This document shows, piece by piece, positions 35,001-50,000 of a stretch of DNA of 64,000 nt; within the stretch, counting starts at the first letter, position 1; each line of letters starts with the position of its first letter. Position numbers and translations under genes: made by a program. The stretch is taken from contig OU744447.1 of NCBI GenBank assembly GCA_916610825.1, positions 25,173,037-25,237,036 of the forward strand, in the 5' to 3' direction. The notes under the pieces are model-generated. The model saw only the letters and a list, made by a program, of their open reading frames with translations. It was not told the origin of the DNA and did not search any database. This DNA is from Haliclystus octoradiatus. Lineage: Eukaryota > Cnidaria > Staurozoa > Stauromedusae > Haliclystidae.

Positions 35001-38000
35001 CTTTGAATGGTTCCCAACATGGTTGAATGGTTAAATGTTGATATCAGAGAACCCAAAACAAGGCGGCATGCCGTGCAGTAACCCTTCTGTTAAATAAAAC
35101 TTATTTCACTTATTTTATACGAATCTAACATGAAAGGTTTGACTGATTAGATCAATTTTCTCCTATAAATCCTCATGTCTTCGTCATATTTTGCCTTTCT
35201 TCGAATCATAGATCCAGAGTTATACTTGCGAACCGCTTTCGATTCTTCGAACGCTATGGTTTTGATCTGTCTCGTTTCTCATTTCTGCTGCTTGCAAGAT
35301 TCTGCCGGTTTTGAAGGGCTAATTTCTTTGTCTCGGAATAGCCACTATAATTAAACAAAGTGACACAGAGAAGTCAGAGGAAGAATGCATTGAATTAATA
35401 ATATTCGGAAATATATATCATCAACTATTTATAACATAGTTCAAATTTTTATTTACAATTATTTAGAAATTTTGGGTGATTTTATCTCTCACGATGATCA
35501 AGTTGTTTTGGCTTGTATGATCCAAACACTGGAGTTAGCGAATCAAATAATTAGAACATCATTCGAAAATCTCTCGAGTTTTACAATATTATACCCTGTA
35601 GAGTACTATTGATTGATCTGAATTTTGATTGGTTTTGCAGTCACCCATTATTTCTGATGAAATTGCCCAATAAATTTCAAACGAATTAGATAAATAATAA
35701 ATGCAAATAAAGATAGATAATAGTCAGAATTTTCATACTCCGAATCCGAAAAAAGTCCTTATAGAAGCGTCTGACTCCGAGTCCACCTCCGAAAATGTGA
35801 GAAAAATCGAATCCTACTCCGACTTCGGCTCTAAAATGTTTCAGACAAACTCCTGTGAAAAATCCAAAACGGATTAATTTATCAACCTAACATTTAGCAA
35901 ACATAGAAAAGTACATAATAAATTAACATCAATTGAAATATGTAGCCATTCCAACATTTATGTAGAAATATCTAGACAATTTTCAACTTTGCAATGTTTG
36001 TTAAGAAATTAAGAGGAGTGAATTCTAGACTCCGACTCCGACTCCTGCTCCTGTTTGGAAAAAATTCACTCCATTCTGGCTCCTGTTGAAGTACAGATAC
36101 TCCTGCCGGATTCGGAGTTTGACTCCGGCTCCTGTACACCTCTGGTGGACCTCATTGGCTATATTCGACAGTTGGAATTTGGTTTAGGCGTGGCATAATT
36201 ATCATAAAGTCTCACTAATTAATGCAAGGTATTCAGTGTAATCGAATAGTGAATCGAAATAATTTATTTTATGGTATAGAAATTTACCTTTTTCGAGATT
36301 AGCATGAAAGGATTCTCTTCAATGTATTTCTTGACATTTCCGTGCAACGCCAGTAGCTCTGAGCCGATAATTATCCCATAGCCGAATGGTTTATGGTATG
36401 TTGCTCCTACTTTAAGTTGAATCTCTGATATTTCAGAGAAGCTTCTGATCATTTGAACTTCGTCTAAAACTGCTCCAAAAGCTTTCCCATCTTTCACAGC
36501 CAGCAATGTTTCATCTAATGTGTCATAGATGTTATCTGAAAATCATCCATAATGTTGAAGTTTGAATTTAATATTATTGAATGTTATGCAAAACATGACA
36601 TGGCCACTAGGTACAGTATCTTTGTCTGAACATTTTGTAAATGTTCTCCTCGTCATTCTTTCAATAAAATGTTTTGTTAAACCTTACAAAAATTTTAAAA
36701 GTAAAAAGTTTACAGTAAGCTTCATCCATCTAAAGCATTTAAGCTATCTATATTTTCAGAACGCAAACTTTCAGTATTCAAGTAGAAGAAGTATCGAGTA
36801 AGCAGGCGAATTCACTATGTGAGACGTTTGTACACTGCCATCAACAATATAAGCTATGGGTTATCCATGTTACGAAATTAGTTCTTACCTTTTGTTTCCC
36901 CATTTCTAAGTATGGCGGAACCGTTCAAAACCGCAACCTGTTGAAAGAGATTAGATGAGATAATCCAGAATACTAAACTTTGAAGGCTTTCATATTCTTT
37001 ATAAAGAATAGTGAGAAAGGGATGAATGTTTTTACAAAATATTTGAAAATTGGGTTAGAAGCATTACTAATTCCATTTTCCCTTAACATTTCGATCCCTC
37101 TCAACCCATAACTAAATTCTCAACTCTCAACACAAATATTTGAAACATTAACAAAAAATAAACAACGTGCGTACCATTGTGCATACCTCAACAAAGCTGA
37201 ACAATCTGCGCACTACTCAGACCAGGGTTGCCAGATATTTTTCCCAGCAAGAATCCAAAAATGGGTTCAAAAGCATCCAAATTGTATCAAACTTTTCACA
37301 AAATAACCAAAATATATCCAAATCGTCGAAAGCATCAACGTTGTTACAGGTTAAAATGAAAAATACAGCTAAATTTGAAAGAGATTTGGGCTGAATATTC
37401 CCTCCATGTATAAATGACACCAACCACGGATTTTCAAAATATAAAAAACGTATTTGGTCTCATTCTCCTAAAAAGCCAATAGAGTTGCTTATTTTTGTTT
37501 CGTATTTTTTTAGACGGGGTAGCCACTTAGCGTCATAAGGTTGAAAAGTAATTTAATAATTTTTCATTGAGATTTTGGAATTAGAAATTATATTTGTTTT
37601 GAAAGTTTGGATATTTTGGATATTTTTGATCCAAATAAAATATCTTGGATCCATACTGGCAACCCTGACTCAGACAAAGCCGTAATCCTGACACAACACT
37701 AGGCTCAAGAAGACTTTGACCCAATTGATGTAGCCTGGGACTGAGAGAGTCCTCGAGGCACATTATATTAACCTTGATATTCAAGATACAGTTCACGTTT
37801 ATGCTCAACCAGAGTCCTAGCTATATTACTGTTGTCTATCTTTACTACGAACATAACATGGCGCAGTTGATAGGATGGGCATGATTCACCATCTTGGGAA
37901 TTGTCATTAGTCATTCCTGGCCAGTAAGCAGCTTGACGTGCTCGATGTTTACTACGGTCGATGCCTTGATGTGGAAGATGGAGTCGTTGAATGATGGTTG

Positions 38001-41000
38001 GACGCATACTTGTGGGAATGATTATACGGGCACCATAGAGAACAAGTTCATCCTGGACAGATAAATCGTCAAATATCTTCTTGTATGGCAGTAATGCTTG
38101 AGGCCAAGGTTGATGTGGTTTCAATTGCAATGGGGAAGCAGATGGTGTTTGTACAGCGTGACGGAGATGTTGATAACAAGGATCAGTTGTAGCGGCTCTG
38201 CGAAGAAGAGCAAGGACTGGATCAGGAAATAGTTGTTCATCGACTGTTGAGCAGTTTTCGCTTATGACAGATCTGACATGTGCAGCGGTTGCTAATTCAT
38301 CGAGCGAAGAAAGGGCTGGACTGGAGGAGGACATATAGTGCATCGGGTATTGTATTGTTGTATTATTGTATTGTATTGTATTGTTATATAATATACGTCG
38401 ACCGGTTATCTGGATGGCCAATAACCTTTCATTTTGGTGCAGATCCTACATCAAGTCAAGACATTGATCAATTGAAGAGAGCATTTCGTGATACTGGCGT
38501 TCCAGTTCTCTTCAGAAGCGATGGTGGCCCTCAATTCAAGTCAGCTGAATTCGCGACATTCATGACAGAATGGTTCATCACTCACCGTCAATCAGCGCCA
38601 TATCATGCCCGATCCAATGGCCACGCGGAGGACGCCGTAAAGGCTATGAAGACATTTATCAAAAAGTTTACTACTGATGGAGATCTTAACCCATCTGGCT
38701 TTGACGAAGCAGTCCTAGAATGGTGAAATATTCCTCGTTCGCATGGACTATCACCATCTCAAGTGTTATTTGGTCGCCCATTATGGACTCGTCTACCTGC
38801 ACACTATCGCTCATTTGCATCAAACCGGCAACAGTGTGCCTCTGAAACTGAAAGACGTTCAACGCACCATGATGAATATACTACACAATATTATAATGTC
38901 AAGGCCCACACTCTGCAACCGTTATCAATAGGGAATCATCCTCCAAAATCCACACAACAAAGAATGGGACCGCCTTGGAGTGATCCTATCTGCAAACGCT
39001 TATCGGAAATATGACGTCAAACTGGATTCAGGGCGCCTGCTCAGCCGTAACAGGAACACTTCAACAAATGAACAAGATGCCTAACGTCTTATTACTTATC
39101 ATTACACTTTCATATAGATTACCTAAAATTTACAATCATGTATAACCATCTCCTCATTCCAATATAATTCCTGGAAGGGAGAGATCATGTAGCCTGGGAC
39201 TGAGAGAGTCCTCGAGGCACATTGTATTAGCCTTGATATTCACGAAACAGTTCACGTTTATGCTCAACCAGAGTCCTAGCCATATTACTGTTGTCTATCT
39301 TTACTACGAACATAACACCAATCAAAACGAGTTTAAGTTGTCATTAGCCTTATTCCGTTCTGGCCCTCATTTCCGCGCAGCGCTTCACTGAGGGCCATAT
39401 AAACAGTTCATCTGTTTTTGTTGTTTTTCAGCTTCTGTATCGTCAAATAAATTCTGTTAGTTTTTTATCTTCATTATATTATTTTTGTTTGTCGTTAAAC
39501 CATGCTAGAATATCGTAATCCATTTTTTTGCAAAGCTTCGATTTTATGCGGGAATCAAAGGCAAGTTAAACCCTTCTGCCTGTCACTTTTATTGCGACAT
39601 ATTCTTGAACAGATCACCTATCAAAACGACCACATTATTTACAAACCACTATCAATAAACAACTTGAAAATTTGCCAGTTAAAATAACTAAAAAAGCATA
39701 ATATCTCGTACAATGAAAGGTTTTCAGTACCTTCACTGTTGTTTTCACACGGCACGGCATGTATGGAGGAATTTACACAAATATCAACATACAAGTGAAA
39801 CCGGGAATTAAAAGTTTTCTCAGGCGCTAGTGCTGTGTCAGCATAACGGCTTCTCTGAACAGTGCACAGACTTTACACTCTCATTAAGATTGGTTTTAGA
39901 TTGAACGCAGGCTAGTTTTAGTCGGTCTCCGCTGCTGCAGACCAATACCCCTACCAGTGCTCCCCTATTCTAATATCTGTAAATGATACCTTTTCCCCGT
40001 ATATTGTAATCGGCGTTTTCCTTTTCAAAATAGTACCAGCAGTTGCTAATGATCCAATCAAAATAGCTGTGATAACTAATCCCATATATGTCCAGATAAT
40101 TGTGAAAGCACGTGCGAGATTACCACGAGATATCATATCCCCATATCTGTAAACAATATTGATGTTATTAATCAAGAAATGCTTAGATAATCTTATTTAT
40201 ATTTTTAACTGATTTGCACAAGGGGAGCCCTATTGAGACGAGATAAATTTACCATAACTCAATAGAAGCCGCTAATAGTATTCTAGTAAGTTGGCAGTAT
40301 TTTAAACCAGAATCGGAGACGTGATTCATTGTATAATTACATTTTACAACTACATTTTAATACCCATTGAATGTTATTCTTCAGAATAACATCGAATTGT
40401 TGTAGGCTCTGCATTGGTCCATGGCCCACTTTCGTGCTACACCAAACACAAAATCAAATGGTAATAATAATAATAATCACCCGACAGTTGTCATGGTCAC
40501 GAAGGCAAACCAAAAACCTTCAAATGATGCATACAGTGGGTTTCTTGTATTGAAATCTGGATTTTTACGCCATTCCTGACGAAAAAAACAAATGCTCTGG
40601 TTATTGATGAACATATAATACATTGTGACATGACACATAAATCTTAAACAGTTTTTGAATAATTTAATAAGGGAATGGGTTTTCATGAGCTAAGTTATAT
40701 ATGTAAAAGCTCATTTTAAAAATCAAAATTTAAGTTTGATATGCATAGCAGGATACTTATCAAATTTCCTAAAACACAGAAGGTTATAATAAAAAATCAA
40801 TGGCAACGTAGAATTTGTAAAAAATAACTATTGGAGCTATACGGCCTCTGATTTATGCAAAATAGCTCATGATTCATCGCATATCTGTGAGTTAAACGCA
40901 AATGTATTAAAACAACTTTGTGGTTGTGAAATCATGTAAACTCATAATAAAGCTATAGTCGTTGATTGGATTATGTCAGACAATTTAAATGGATTCTGGA

Positions 41001-44000
41001 ATCCTATTTAAATTCCACGGGAAAAATAAAATCAGCAAAGTACAATCTAATAGTGAATTGGTAGCTATGTAACCCAGAGCCATCTATTTAAAAGGGCTGG
41101 GACACACAAATTTTTGGGCTCAAAACTGCCATTCTAGTTCCATTGAAAACGAGGTTTATCTTTTGACCAAAATTGTTTTCAAATTGATGACAATATTTTT
41201 GAGTTCTCTTTTCAAATTCGCGAGCCTGGACTTGAAGGAATGAAAATGGCTCCATAAAATTACGTAACTGTGCCCAATTGGAGATAAGTGCGGCACATGA
41301 GAGAATGTCCTCACACAAGTAAGAGATGACTTTGATGTAAAGATCATAAACATTTAATTACCGTATAAACCGTCTGATGAAGTTCGAGTAACGGAAAAGG
41401 CTTTTGCCTTGGCTTCATTCCATGACGGCCCTCAATTCCACGCAGACGCTCCGGTGAGGGCCTAATAAAATTCAGCTAGCAAGGTGATGCGTTCAAAATG
41501 GCTCAGACGGAAAAATCGTCCTGGCCAATCACAGAGCAGAAAGCTCTGTGGTGGGCATAAACTCAATGATGATTGGCTCTTATACTTCAAGAAAACAAAG
41601 GAAGTTTTTTTGCGTCTAGGGTTTCAAAACTTATGTTTTGCAAATAAACAACAAACTTCGATTATGAAAATGTATTAATTTAATCTAACTGCAGTCTTCA
41701 AGCATGAACGAAGGAAAAATAGAAGAATATTTTGGATTGAATTCCACACACACAATATTGAGCAACATTCAAGAGGTATTTCTAATTTAATATGGCAAAT
41801 CATGGGGATATCTTAACTATTCAACAAGGCGAGATGTGAGGAGATCTTCGATAGTAACCTTTTGTGGCTGCCGCGGGCAAAATCAAACAACTTATGAATA
41901 CTTTATTTTATTCCAATATAAAACCGATATCGAAACTCCACAATATTCACCCCTAATGGACCAATAAAGAATATCTAATTTATGGATTTTACGGGCTGAT
42001 GGATTATATATAAACTTTGATACTTCGAACAGCGAACAGCGTTTCAAAATCGAACAGCGTTTGTACATTTTCAAATAGATATCAATAGTCCACAATATTT
42101 ACGCACAAGCAGCACCAATAAATCTATCTGATTAATGGGATGGTACATATAAACTAATTAGATAATGTGCTTGTGGATGTTGTAGCCAAATTTTCTCAGC
42201 GTGTGTATCTTTTTCCTCGAAAGATAAAATCATATTCATGATATTGAAAATCGAAATTTGAAACAAAAATTCAAAAAAGGGTCATACGATCGAATCCTAC
42301 ATGATAAAATACCGAGTTGTGATTGGCCAGGACGAATTTTCCTGCTTGGCAGCCATTATGAACGCATCAGCTTGCTAGCTGAATTTTATTAGGCCCTCAC
42401 CGGAGCGTCTGCGTGGAGTTGAGGGCAGTTATGGAATGAGGCTACTTTTGACTCATCTTCAATATTTTTGTAGCTCGAAGGTATTAAGTCTCACATTGAT
42501 GTTAGGTGTAGTCTCTTGGACCACGTGGAATAACTTAAACTTATGGCTAATGGTTATGAAGGTGGAGATACTAAACCAGAAACTTTACAATGTGTTCCAT
42601 TATTTGTTGTCAACATTTGGTGGTCTTCTATCTTAAGAATTGATGATCACAAGAATCAGATAAGATACATTTGCTATATGCCATAATATAGAATAAATGT
42701 TGTTGAACAGTACACTACAAAATAGTGGATCCTTTTATTTCATTGCAAAAGAAAGTATCAACAATTTAGCCAGAAAAAGATACCCACTAGTAAAACTACA
42801 ATTGTTCCAGCGATGTAGGCCAATAGGATTGAAACAAAAATCAGCGGCCACAATCGAAAGATCGATACAAATATCTCATTTCCTATAAAATTTGTCTTGT
42901 CTGCTTTGATAAGTAGGAAGATTCTATTCTTATTCAAGATTGGGACGAATCGGTAATGCTTTTCATAGATATCTGTTTTGAAAGGTTCTAAAACAGGCAT
43001 GAAGATATGGGCTGTATTTGAGATGGAATTACGTAGCAATCTTTCATCTACAAAAAAACAACAATAGTGAACAATAGAAATTAGATCGTGAGACAGCATT
43101 AAAAATTATTTGATATGGAAATTAATGTAGCACAAGCACGATAGTTTTGTACAAATGTTCAACGAAGTAAAGGTATCCTATTAATTAAATTGGAAATGTA
43201 TTTCCTGCTCTATAGTATCGAGTAATGTTGAGAATTGTCATGAGAGTAAAATGATTGAGAGAGATAAAATAAAATAGCATCCACTCTCGTAGAGAATTCA
43301 AAACGGAGTCAAATGTAATTCTAAAATATCACGAAGGTTTTCTGCGATATGATAGGTCGAACGAGCGTGCATGAAATCTTAGGGTAAAATAGCTCCGAAA
43401 CATGGCTCCGAAGCCGGGAAAAACTACTAGTTTCAAAAAGTTTGATCTGTGATAAAATAAAGAAATTATAACTTTCCGATAGCAATCCAATAAATATCTC
43501 AAAATTATGGCAATGATTTACAAAACGATATTTAGCCCAAGATGTTTATGTTTATTGAAAAGCGTGGTAAATGAGTTATTGGTCGTGCAGCATGCAAAAT
43601 AAAAGCATAGAATGATAGACAATTATAGGCAACCCTGTTTCAAGGTAAACCTAAAATTTAAATAACAATTAGTACATTAACTTCCTATAGGACAATCGCG
43701 CAATTTATGTAACAGACGTTCTTCTATATGTCTTCCTTTATTCAACAATATGTATTTCGTTTTGGATGTGCAAAACCCTTTGCTTGGTTCATGAATTAAA
43801 ATTGAATTTTATATTTTGAATTTCGTGAATTGAAAATTCGCGATCGAATGAGAATCCGAGGTTTGTTTTATTTTAGGAAAGGGTTACCACACGCTTGCCA
43901 ATGTTTGTATTCATATTTACTAACTCGAAAAAGTTAGGAGACACTCGGGATGCTAAAAATCACTCGCTAGGAGCTCTTGATTTTTCAGCGCTTCACTCGT

Positions 44001-47000
44001 GTCTCTCAACTTTTTCTCGTTTATTAAATATGAATACAAACATGGCAAGTATGTGGTAACCCGTTAATAACATAACTATACGGCAATACACAGGGGAAAG
44101 GGAAAATCGATATTATTCTAGTTATGCTAATACGCATTAGCTTAACATACCCCCCACTGTTAAAAAGCATCATCCAGTTGGTTAATATCTACATTGAATT
44201 TAATACAGAATAAAAGTAGAATATATGATTATTTAAAATGAATGTAAACCATGTAGAATAAATTTATAAAAATAATGGTTCACTATTCGATAAAGTGAAA
44301 AATGTTTAAATGTCACAGCAAATTGATAAAGCGATGATCAATTATAATATAACAAAAATGTTTAAATAGTTGGTCCTTTAGAAATTGTCTTTTAGTGTTT
44401 GTGTGTTCTTTGTACTGACTACCGGAAGAAATGTCATAAATTGCAGGGTCTCTCACGCGATTGGTGGGCCATACAAGTAATATTTTTTCTTGATTAAATA
44501 AATTATTTGGCTTCCTGGAATTCTATTCTACCAGGCTTACATTCAATTGTATTAACACTAATGTCATTAATGCAATTAATAAAATCGATAATACAAGTTG
44601 TAAATGCATTGAAATTTCATGGTAATATTTTTGGTTTGGGGATCTTATCACCCTTGTTCATTTGATAATGTTATGTTTGCTGTATCACCAATATAACACT
44701 TTTTTGTTGATGGTACGTTGCTTCTAAAATCATTGTTTCCATTAACGCTATTAACGTCATTGTCAACTGCTACAGCAGAAGGCGTAGCTTCCATTCTCCG
44801 CTGGAAAAAGCAAGGTTTAGTGCAGCGAATATAGATACAATTGTATTCGCTTGCCATTTTTCGTTTGGGTAAGGTAGAATTATTTCGTTTGGTGTTGGAT
44901 GATAATTCAGCCATAAACGTTTTTGTTTCAGCACGGGACTCGTTTATAATACTTACAGCTAAATTTCTAAGTTCATTTACAAATTTAAAAAATTTCTTTA
45001 AGCTGTTTAATGGAATAAAAGTTATAAATAATAAGCCATGAGAATACTAATTATGATACAAGCAAAATGTATAATAAAATAAAATTATTTGAATCTGAAT
45101 TGAATCCCCGCTACGAGATTAAAAACAGGTGGTAAGCACATTTAATTCGAGCTCATTGGCTCAATATTTTTCTCGAAACAAACTCGCAGAGGTGCTGAGA
45201 AAAATTACAGTTCTTTCGTTTGAAAATTGTCCCAATTGTTTAAAAAGCAAAATATTTATTTTGAATACCGTTGCGACACATTTATTCAAGTTACAAAACT
45301 TAGCGATGTCGACGATTTAAACTAGAACCTCAAATCGATAATGAACTATTGATAGAATGGTATAAAATGTGTTTGCTAACTTCACATTTTCATCGATAAC
45401 ACATCCAAGCACTAGATTGCGAGAAAGTTGGAGCAAATGAATTTGTTTTAAATATGAACATTATGAAATGCTTGCTAGCTTCACTTCCACTCAAATATAT
45501 TATAACCATATATTTATGCTGTTTATATTTAGTTCCGGATGGAAGCAAAATTAATAATGATTCGACAATTAGGATGTTCCGTATGTGTTCACGAGAGTCA
45601 TTCAATACGAAATTTTCAACCAAAGAACTTATGTTATTAATAAAAAACAAAACTGATAATCAAATAAAACTATCTAAGACATGTATTTTATCGTTCTAAA
45701 CTATCATAACAATAAACAACTATTCCCAAAAACGATGCCGCATCCTTTCTTAAAACCCTTTTATCTTAGCCTCTCTTTTTACTATTGTGTCTCTAGTCCA
45801 GTATGAATAATGTGTAGACTCATAGAAAGATCCTCCCTGTTTATTGTCATAAAATAGTAAATTGTCAATCAAAATAATATGTTTCCATTTCAATAGATCT
45901 GTCTATTAGCAGCAGTGTAAAATCAGTTGTAAAGCAATAAATAGTTGGAGGGTCAATCCAAACATACGTCGATTTTAACAAATGTACAAGCATATACAAA
46001 TGTATATTTAAGGAGGTTCGGAACAGTAGACACCATTTTGAAATAGAAATAGTGCCACACGACCGGTGTTGGTTGTAAATACTCGTTACTTTTAGAGTAA
46101 TTTTAGGAGTGTTTAGTTACTTTTTTGAGAAAGGTAATAAGTAATCTAATTAATTAATTTTTGAAGTAACGAGTATTATTTGAGAGAAAGTAATTGACGT
46201 TACTTTTCAAATTACTTTTCCGATGATAAAATATTCGTTTTGTGGTCTTGTGACAATTTGTTCTGTCTACAATGCAATCTCACATTATTAGCAGCTTTCA
46301 CGATATTTTAAACCAGGTGAATTGTGTGATATCTGACCAATAAACCCTATCCCAAATCCTATTCTTCCCTGTTCTGACGTTGTTCTGTTGATCAATAGTT
46401 TGTCACTTGTTATTTGAGTGAGCTCCAAATATTGAAAAGATGTAAAATTTATGACTATTATGAATAGATTGATCCGACGAAAGTAAAACATTTTGATAAA
46501 TCCAATGAAACCATTTCTTTGACAACATTATTAAAAACTTTTCAAATCAATCTATCTGCCGCCGCAGTCGCCAGTATTAAATTAATACTATTAAATCGAT
46601 CGTTCTCCTTCGTAAGAAAACAAGATGGCTGCCGTCGATTGTCAAAACGAGACATGTAATTATCGAAAGAGAGGCAATCTCTTTTGTTTGCAAAAGTGAA
46701 AGTAATCATGAAGTACTTAGTAGTTAATTACTTTCTTTGGGAAAGTAATTAGTAAATGTAATCAAATACTTTTGAGGAGAAGTAATTTGTAATGTAAGTT
46801 ATTACTCTTTTAAAGTAATTCTCACATCACATTTTAACTATTCGCGCAGTTCAGATGAAATCATGTAACCTGGTTCTGTTTGACTTTTGCCACTTACGAC
46901 ATTTGAAAACATATTGAATATCAACAATGTATAGTAAATGTTTAACTTTTCAAAGTAGCTAAGTTTGTTTGTTTGATAGTCTGAACCCTGGAAACTTTTG

Positions 47001-50000
47001 GCATCAAAACGAGATGATCTTAAAATAGCTTTTGAGTCCAATTCTCACTGATTCTGCCGTGTCGAAAGGGATCGAAATGTTTGGAAATGATTGATATTGG
47101 GTCAACAAAGATAATATTATGGCTTGCTTAAAACTCTTTAAAACTCAAATCTGAGTTCGACTATCTTGGTTCTAAAATAATATCTTAATAACATGTATTA
47201 TTATTGATGTAACAAATGGGGTGACTTCAAAGCCCCATAGCCCCAAAGTTAATCTGCGTAACTTTTGTTTTTCTATTCCAAAAAAATGAAGTTCTAAGCG
47301 TCTGAATCCTATTCTGAAATTTTAATTAATTCAACAGAAGCAAAATTTTAGCTGTTCCAAACCTCCTTAATTTGGATTCAATATAGTTACCAAAGTCAAT
47401 GTTAAAAACCCACCGATGAAAGCATTAATATTAGATATTAAATGATAGATAAAAAATTGTATGTTGTATTGTAAAACTCGAAAGATTTTCGAATGCTGTT
47501 CTAGTAATTTGATTGGCTCACTCCCGTGTTTGGATCACGCAAGCCAAAACAACTTAGATAACATGAGACAAAAAACATCCAAAATTTCTAAATAATTACA
47601 AATAAAAAATTGCATTATTAACACCGTTGATGATATATATTTAAGAGTACAGTATTATAATTTAAGGCATTCTTCTTCTTTGCGTCATTTGTTTGGTGGC
47701 TATTCCGAGACAAAAATGCCCTACAAAACCGGCAAAAACTTTTGAAAGAGCAGAAATGAGAAACAAGACAGATCAAAATTATAGCGTTCGAAAGAATCGA
47801 AAGTGTTTCGAAAGTAGAACTCTGGATCTGTGATTCGAAGAAAGGCAAAATATGATGAAGACGTGAAGATTTATAGGAGAAAATTGACCTAATCAGTCAA
47901 ATCATTTATGTTAAATTCGTTTAAAAATAGTAAAAATATGTTTCATTTCACAAAAGGGTTACTGCACGGCAGTCTTGTGTTTGGGTTCTCTGATACCAAC
48001 ACTTGGGATGTTGGGAGACACTCGAAAGCTAAAAAACACTCGCCCTACGGGCTATTGTTTTTCTGATACTTTCTCGTGTCTCCCAACATCCCGCGTGTTG
48101 GTATGAGAGAACCCAAACACGGCTGCCGTGCAGTAACCCTTTATTCTTATATAGTTTACGTCTTATACTTATCTGTTTCCATTGCATCTGTTTTTATTGG
48201 ATTACAGTAGATATATTTGTAATAAATCAAGTCAAACTTCAACGGCATTATAGTTTTCATCTGTGTTTCGTAACAACATTCAATGATGCCTTTCTCGTGT
48301 TCTCTCACTGCACGTACTGCGCTCTGTGTTATTTTCACGTATAATTTTGTTTAGAAAATCGATAGAGTTGTATATTTAAAGGCTATACAGATGTTTCATC
48401 TGCATTCTGCATGTACTTACTTGGAAATTGGGACAGTGATCCATCACGAGTTTTGTTAAAATGAAGTCTTGGCAATTTTGTTCCTGTTCCTCTTTCAATC
48501 TTTCTGTAAGCATAGCAACTGCCACATATACTAGTCATCATATCAGATACATAGTCTACCATTGAGCCAGTAGGCATTAAAGTATCATCAGTTATCACAA
48601 AAGGATTTTGTTCTGTCCATTGAATATAATATTCATTTCTGCATCTGCACGTTTCTATAAAATTATAAGAAAAAGTTTATCTGTATTCATGGTAGTGAAA
48701 CAGGATATTATTAATAACCTAGTATTTCATATTGGCTAATGCAGTCAGGTTTTAGACTTCTACATGACAAAAAGGCGGCAACTATTTAAAGTGGGAATAA
48801 ACCCCCAGGCTATCTTTACATATGTAGTAGAACCCGACGTGAAAAAACAATGGCGAATGTATTAGTGGCGAATGTATAATCAGGAACAAGACTTCACATT
48901 GTAAAACCATAATTTTGTAAATCAGATAACGTTGATAGAGAGGATAATAAATACAGATATACCGCAAAACCGAAAAACGATAGAATTTGAAGTACTGTAA
49001 TTCTAATACGGCAGTAAATTTGAATAAGAACGTTCGAGCCCTCTATCGGTTTGTACTACTTTCTGATATTTTATAGAATTTTACAGTGTAATGTACTGAA
49101 GAATTTTGAATGGTTTTATAATAATTGAATGCTTGGTAAATGAATGATGAACACCTTGTTAGACTATTAAGCATAATATATCTATATACAGTCGTATAAA
49201 CTATACGATTACATGGTTAAAGAATAACTAGACAAACATCAATTTCAAATTTAAACTTTGAAATGACAATTGAGATATGTCTATTTAATAATTTAGTAAT
49301 CTACTTATATTAATAATACTGTCTGTTTATATATCACAATATTTCTATCTACTTATATTAATAATACTGTCTGTTTATATATCACAATATTTCTATATTT
49401 CTATATTTCGATATTTCTGTGTCTGTCCGCGACTTATGTACGTCTTACTGGCGATATAATACGGATAATCCGTTGTCGGGAAATTATGCAAACATTTGTG
49501 TCGAGATAACCGTGTACAGTAACAAATTTGTTGTATGAAAAGTATGGGTCTATGACGTTGTTTTAAAATAATATACTTCATCTGATAATTTATTTGATAT
49601 CCTTGCATTAAAAAATTCAGAGATTTTGAAAAATTTCATAGGTCGATAATCTAGCGGGCAGCCAAATCGAATTCAAATTGAAATCCCCAGAACAAAAATA
49701 TTTTGCTTTGAATTTAAAAGCTGCGTGTAAATTGTTTGAGCAAGTGAAACTTGAAAATGAATCAGTTTTATGATAATTAAAACAATACGAAATACTGAAT
49801 TACATTGAATTACCAGTATAACTAGGTCAAACAAAATATTTTTTTGAAATCAAAGAAACGTAGACCTATTTCATGTAGTGTTGATATCATCAATACATAT
49901 AGCGCGGCACAAACGCTATGAAAATTAAAGAGACTTTAGGTCTTAATTTAATTTATTAATGAAACAAAATGCCGTTCATTACTTTTATCAAAATCGAGAT

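Larger units (their letters stand above)
34847..36287 (-). other. Gene B intron between S2 and M4
   Basis: A phase 0 intron of 1.4 kb. It contains a copy of the hairpin-bearing repeat (34881-35590) and a CCGACTCC-rich element (about 35740-36145). Confidence 0.65.
37729..39317 (+). mobile_element. Rearranged Ty3/gypsy remnant with two 130-bp LTR-like repeats
   Basis: Direct repeats 37729-37858 and 39188-39317 both run TGTAGCCTGGGACTG to CGAACATAACA and differ at about five positions by eye. Between them is an integrase zinc-binding region on the minus strand (about 38350-37860) and an integrase core on the plus strand (about 38400-38990). The two halves of one integrase therefore face opposite ways, an internal inversion with deletion of gag, protease and RT. 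Confidence 0.78.
36938..39989 (-). other. Gene B intron between M2 and S2
   Basis: A phase 0 intron of 3.1 kb. It holds a hAT-like MITE (37223-37667), a rearranged gypsy fragment with two 130-bp LTR-like repeats (37729-39317) and the end of a foldback element (from about 39347). Confidence 0.7.
43048..48420 (-). other. Gene B intron between S1 exons
   Basis: A phase 1 intron of 5.4 kb. It holds a hairpin (about 43886-44063), a GTAATTACTTTT-rich element (46050-46830) and the third copy of the hairpin-bearing repeat (47468-48142). Nothing else with coding support. Confidence 0.6.

Noticed and set aside
34847..35056. N-terminal extension of the gene B M4 ORF
   Set aside because: It runs into the hairpin-bearing repeat. 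A clear CAG acceptor and gene A alignment set the exon start at 34846.
44648..44914. 88-codon minus-strand ORF in a gene B intron
   Set aside because: No recognised domain, no matching exon in gene A, no good splice context. Probably chance.
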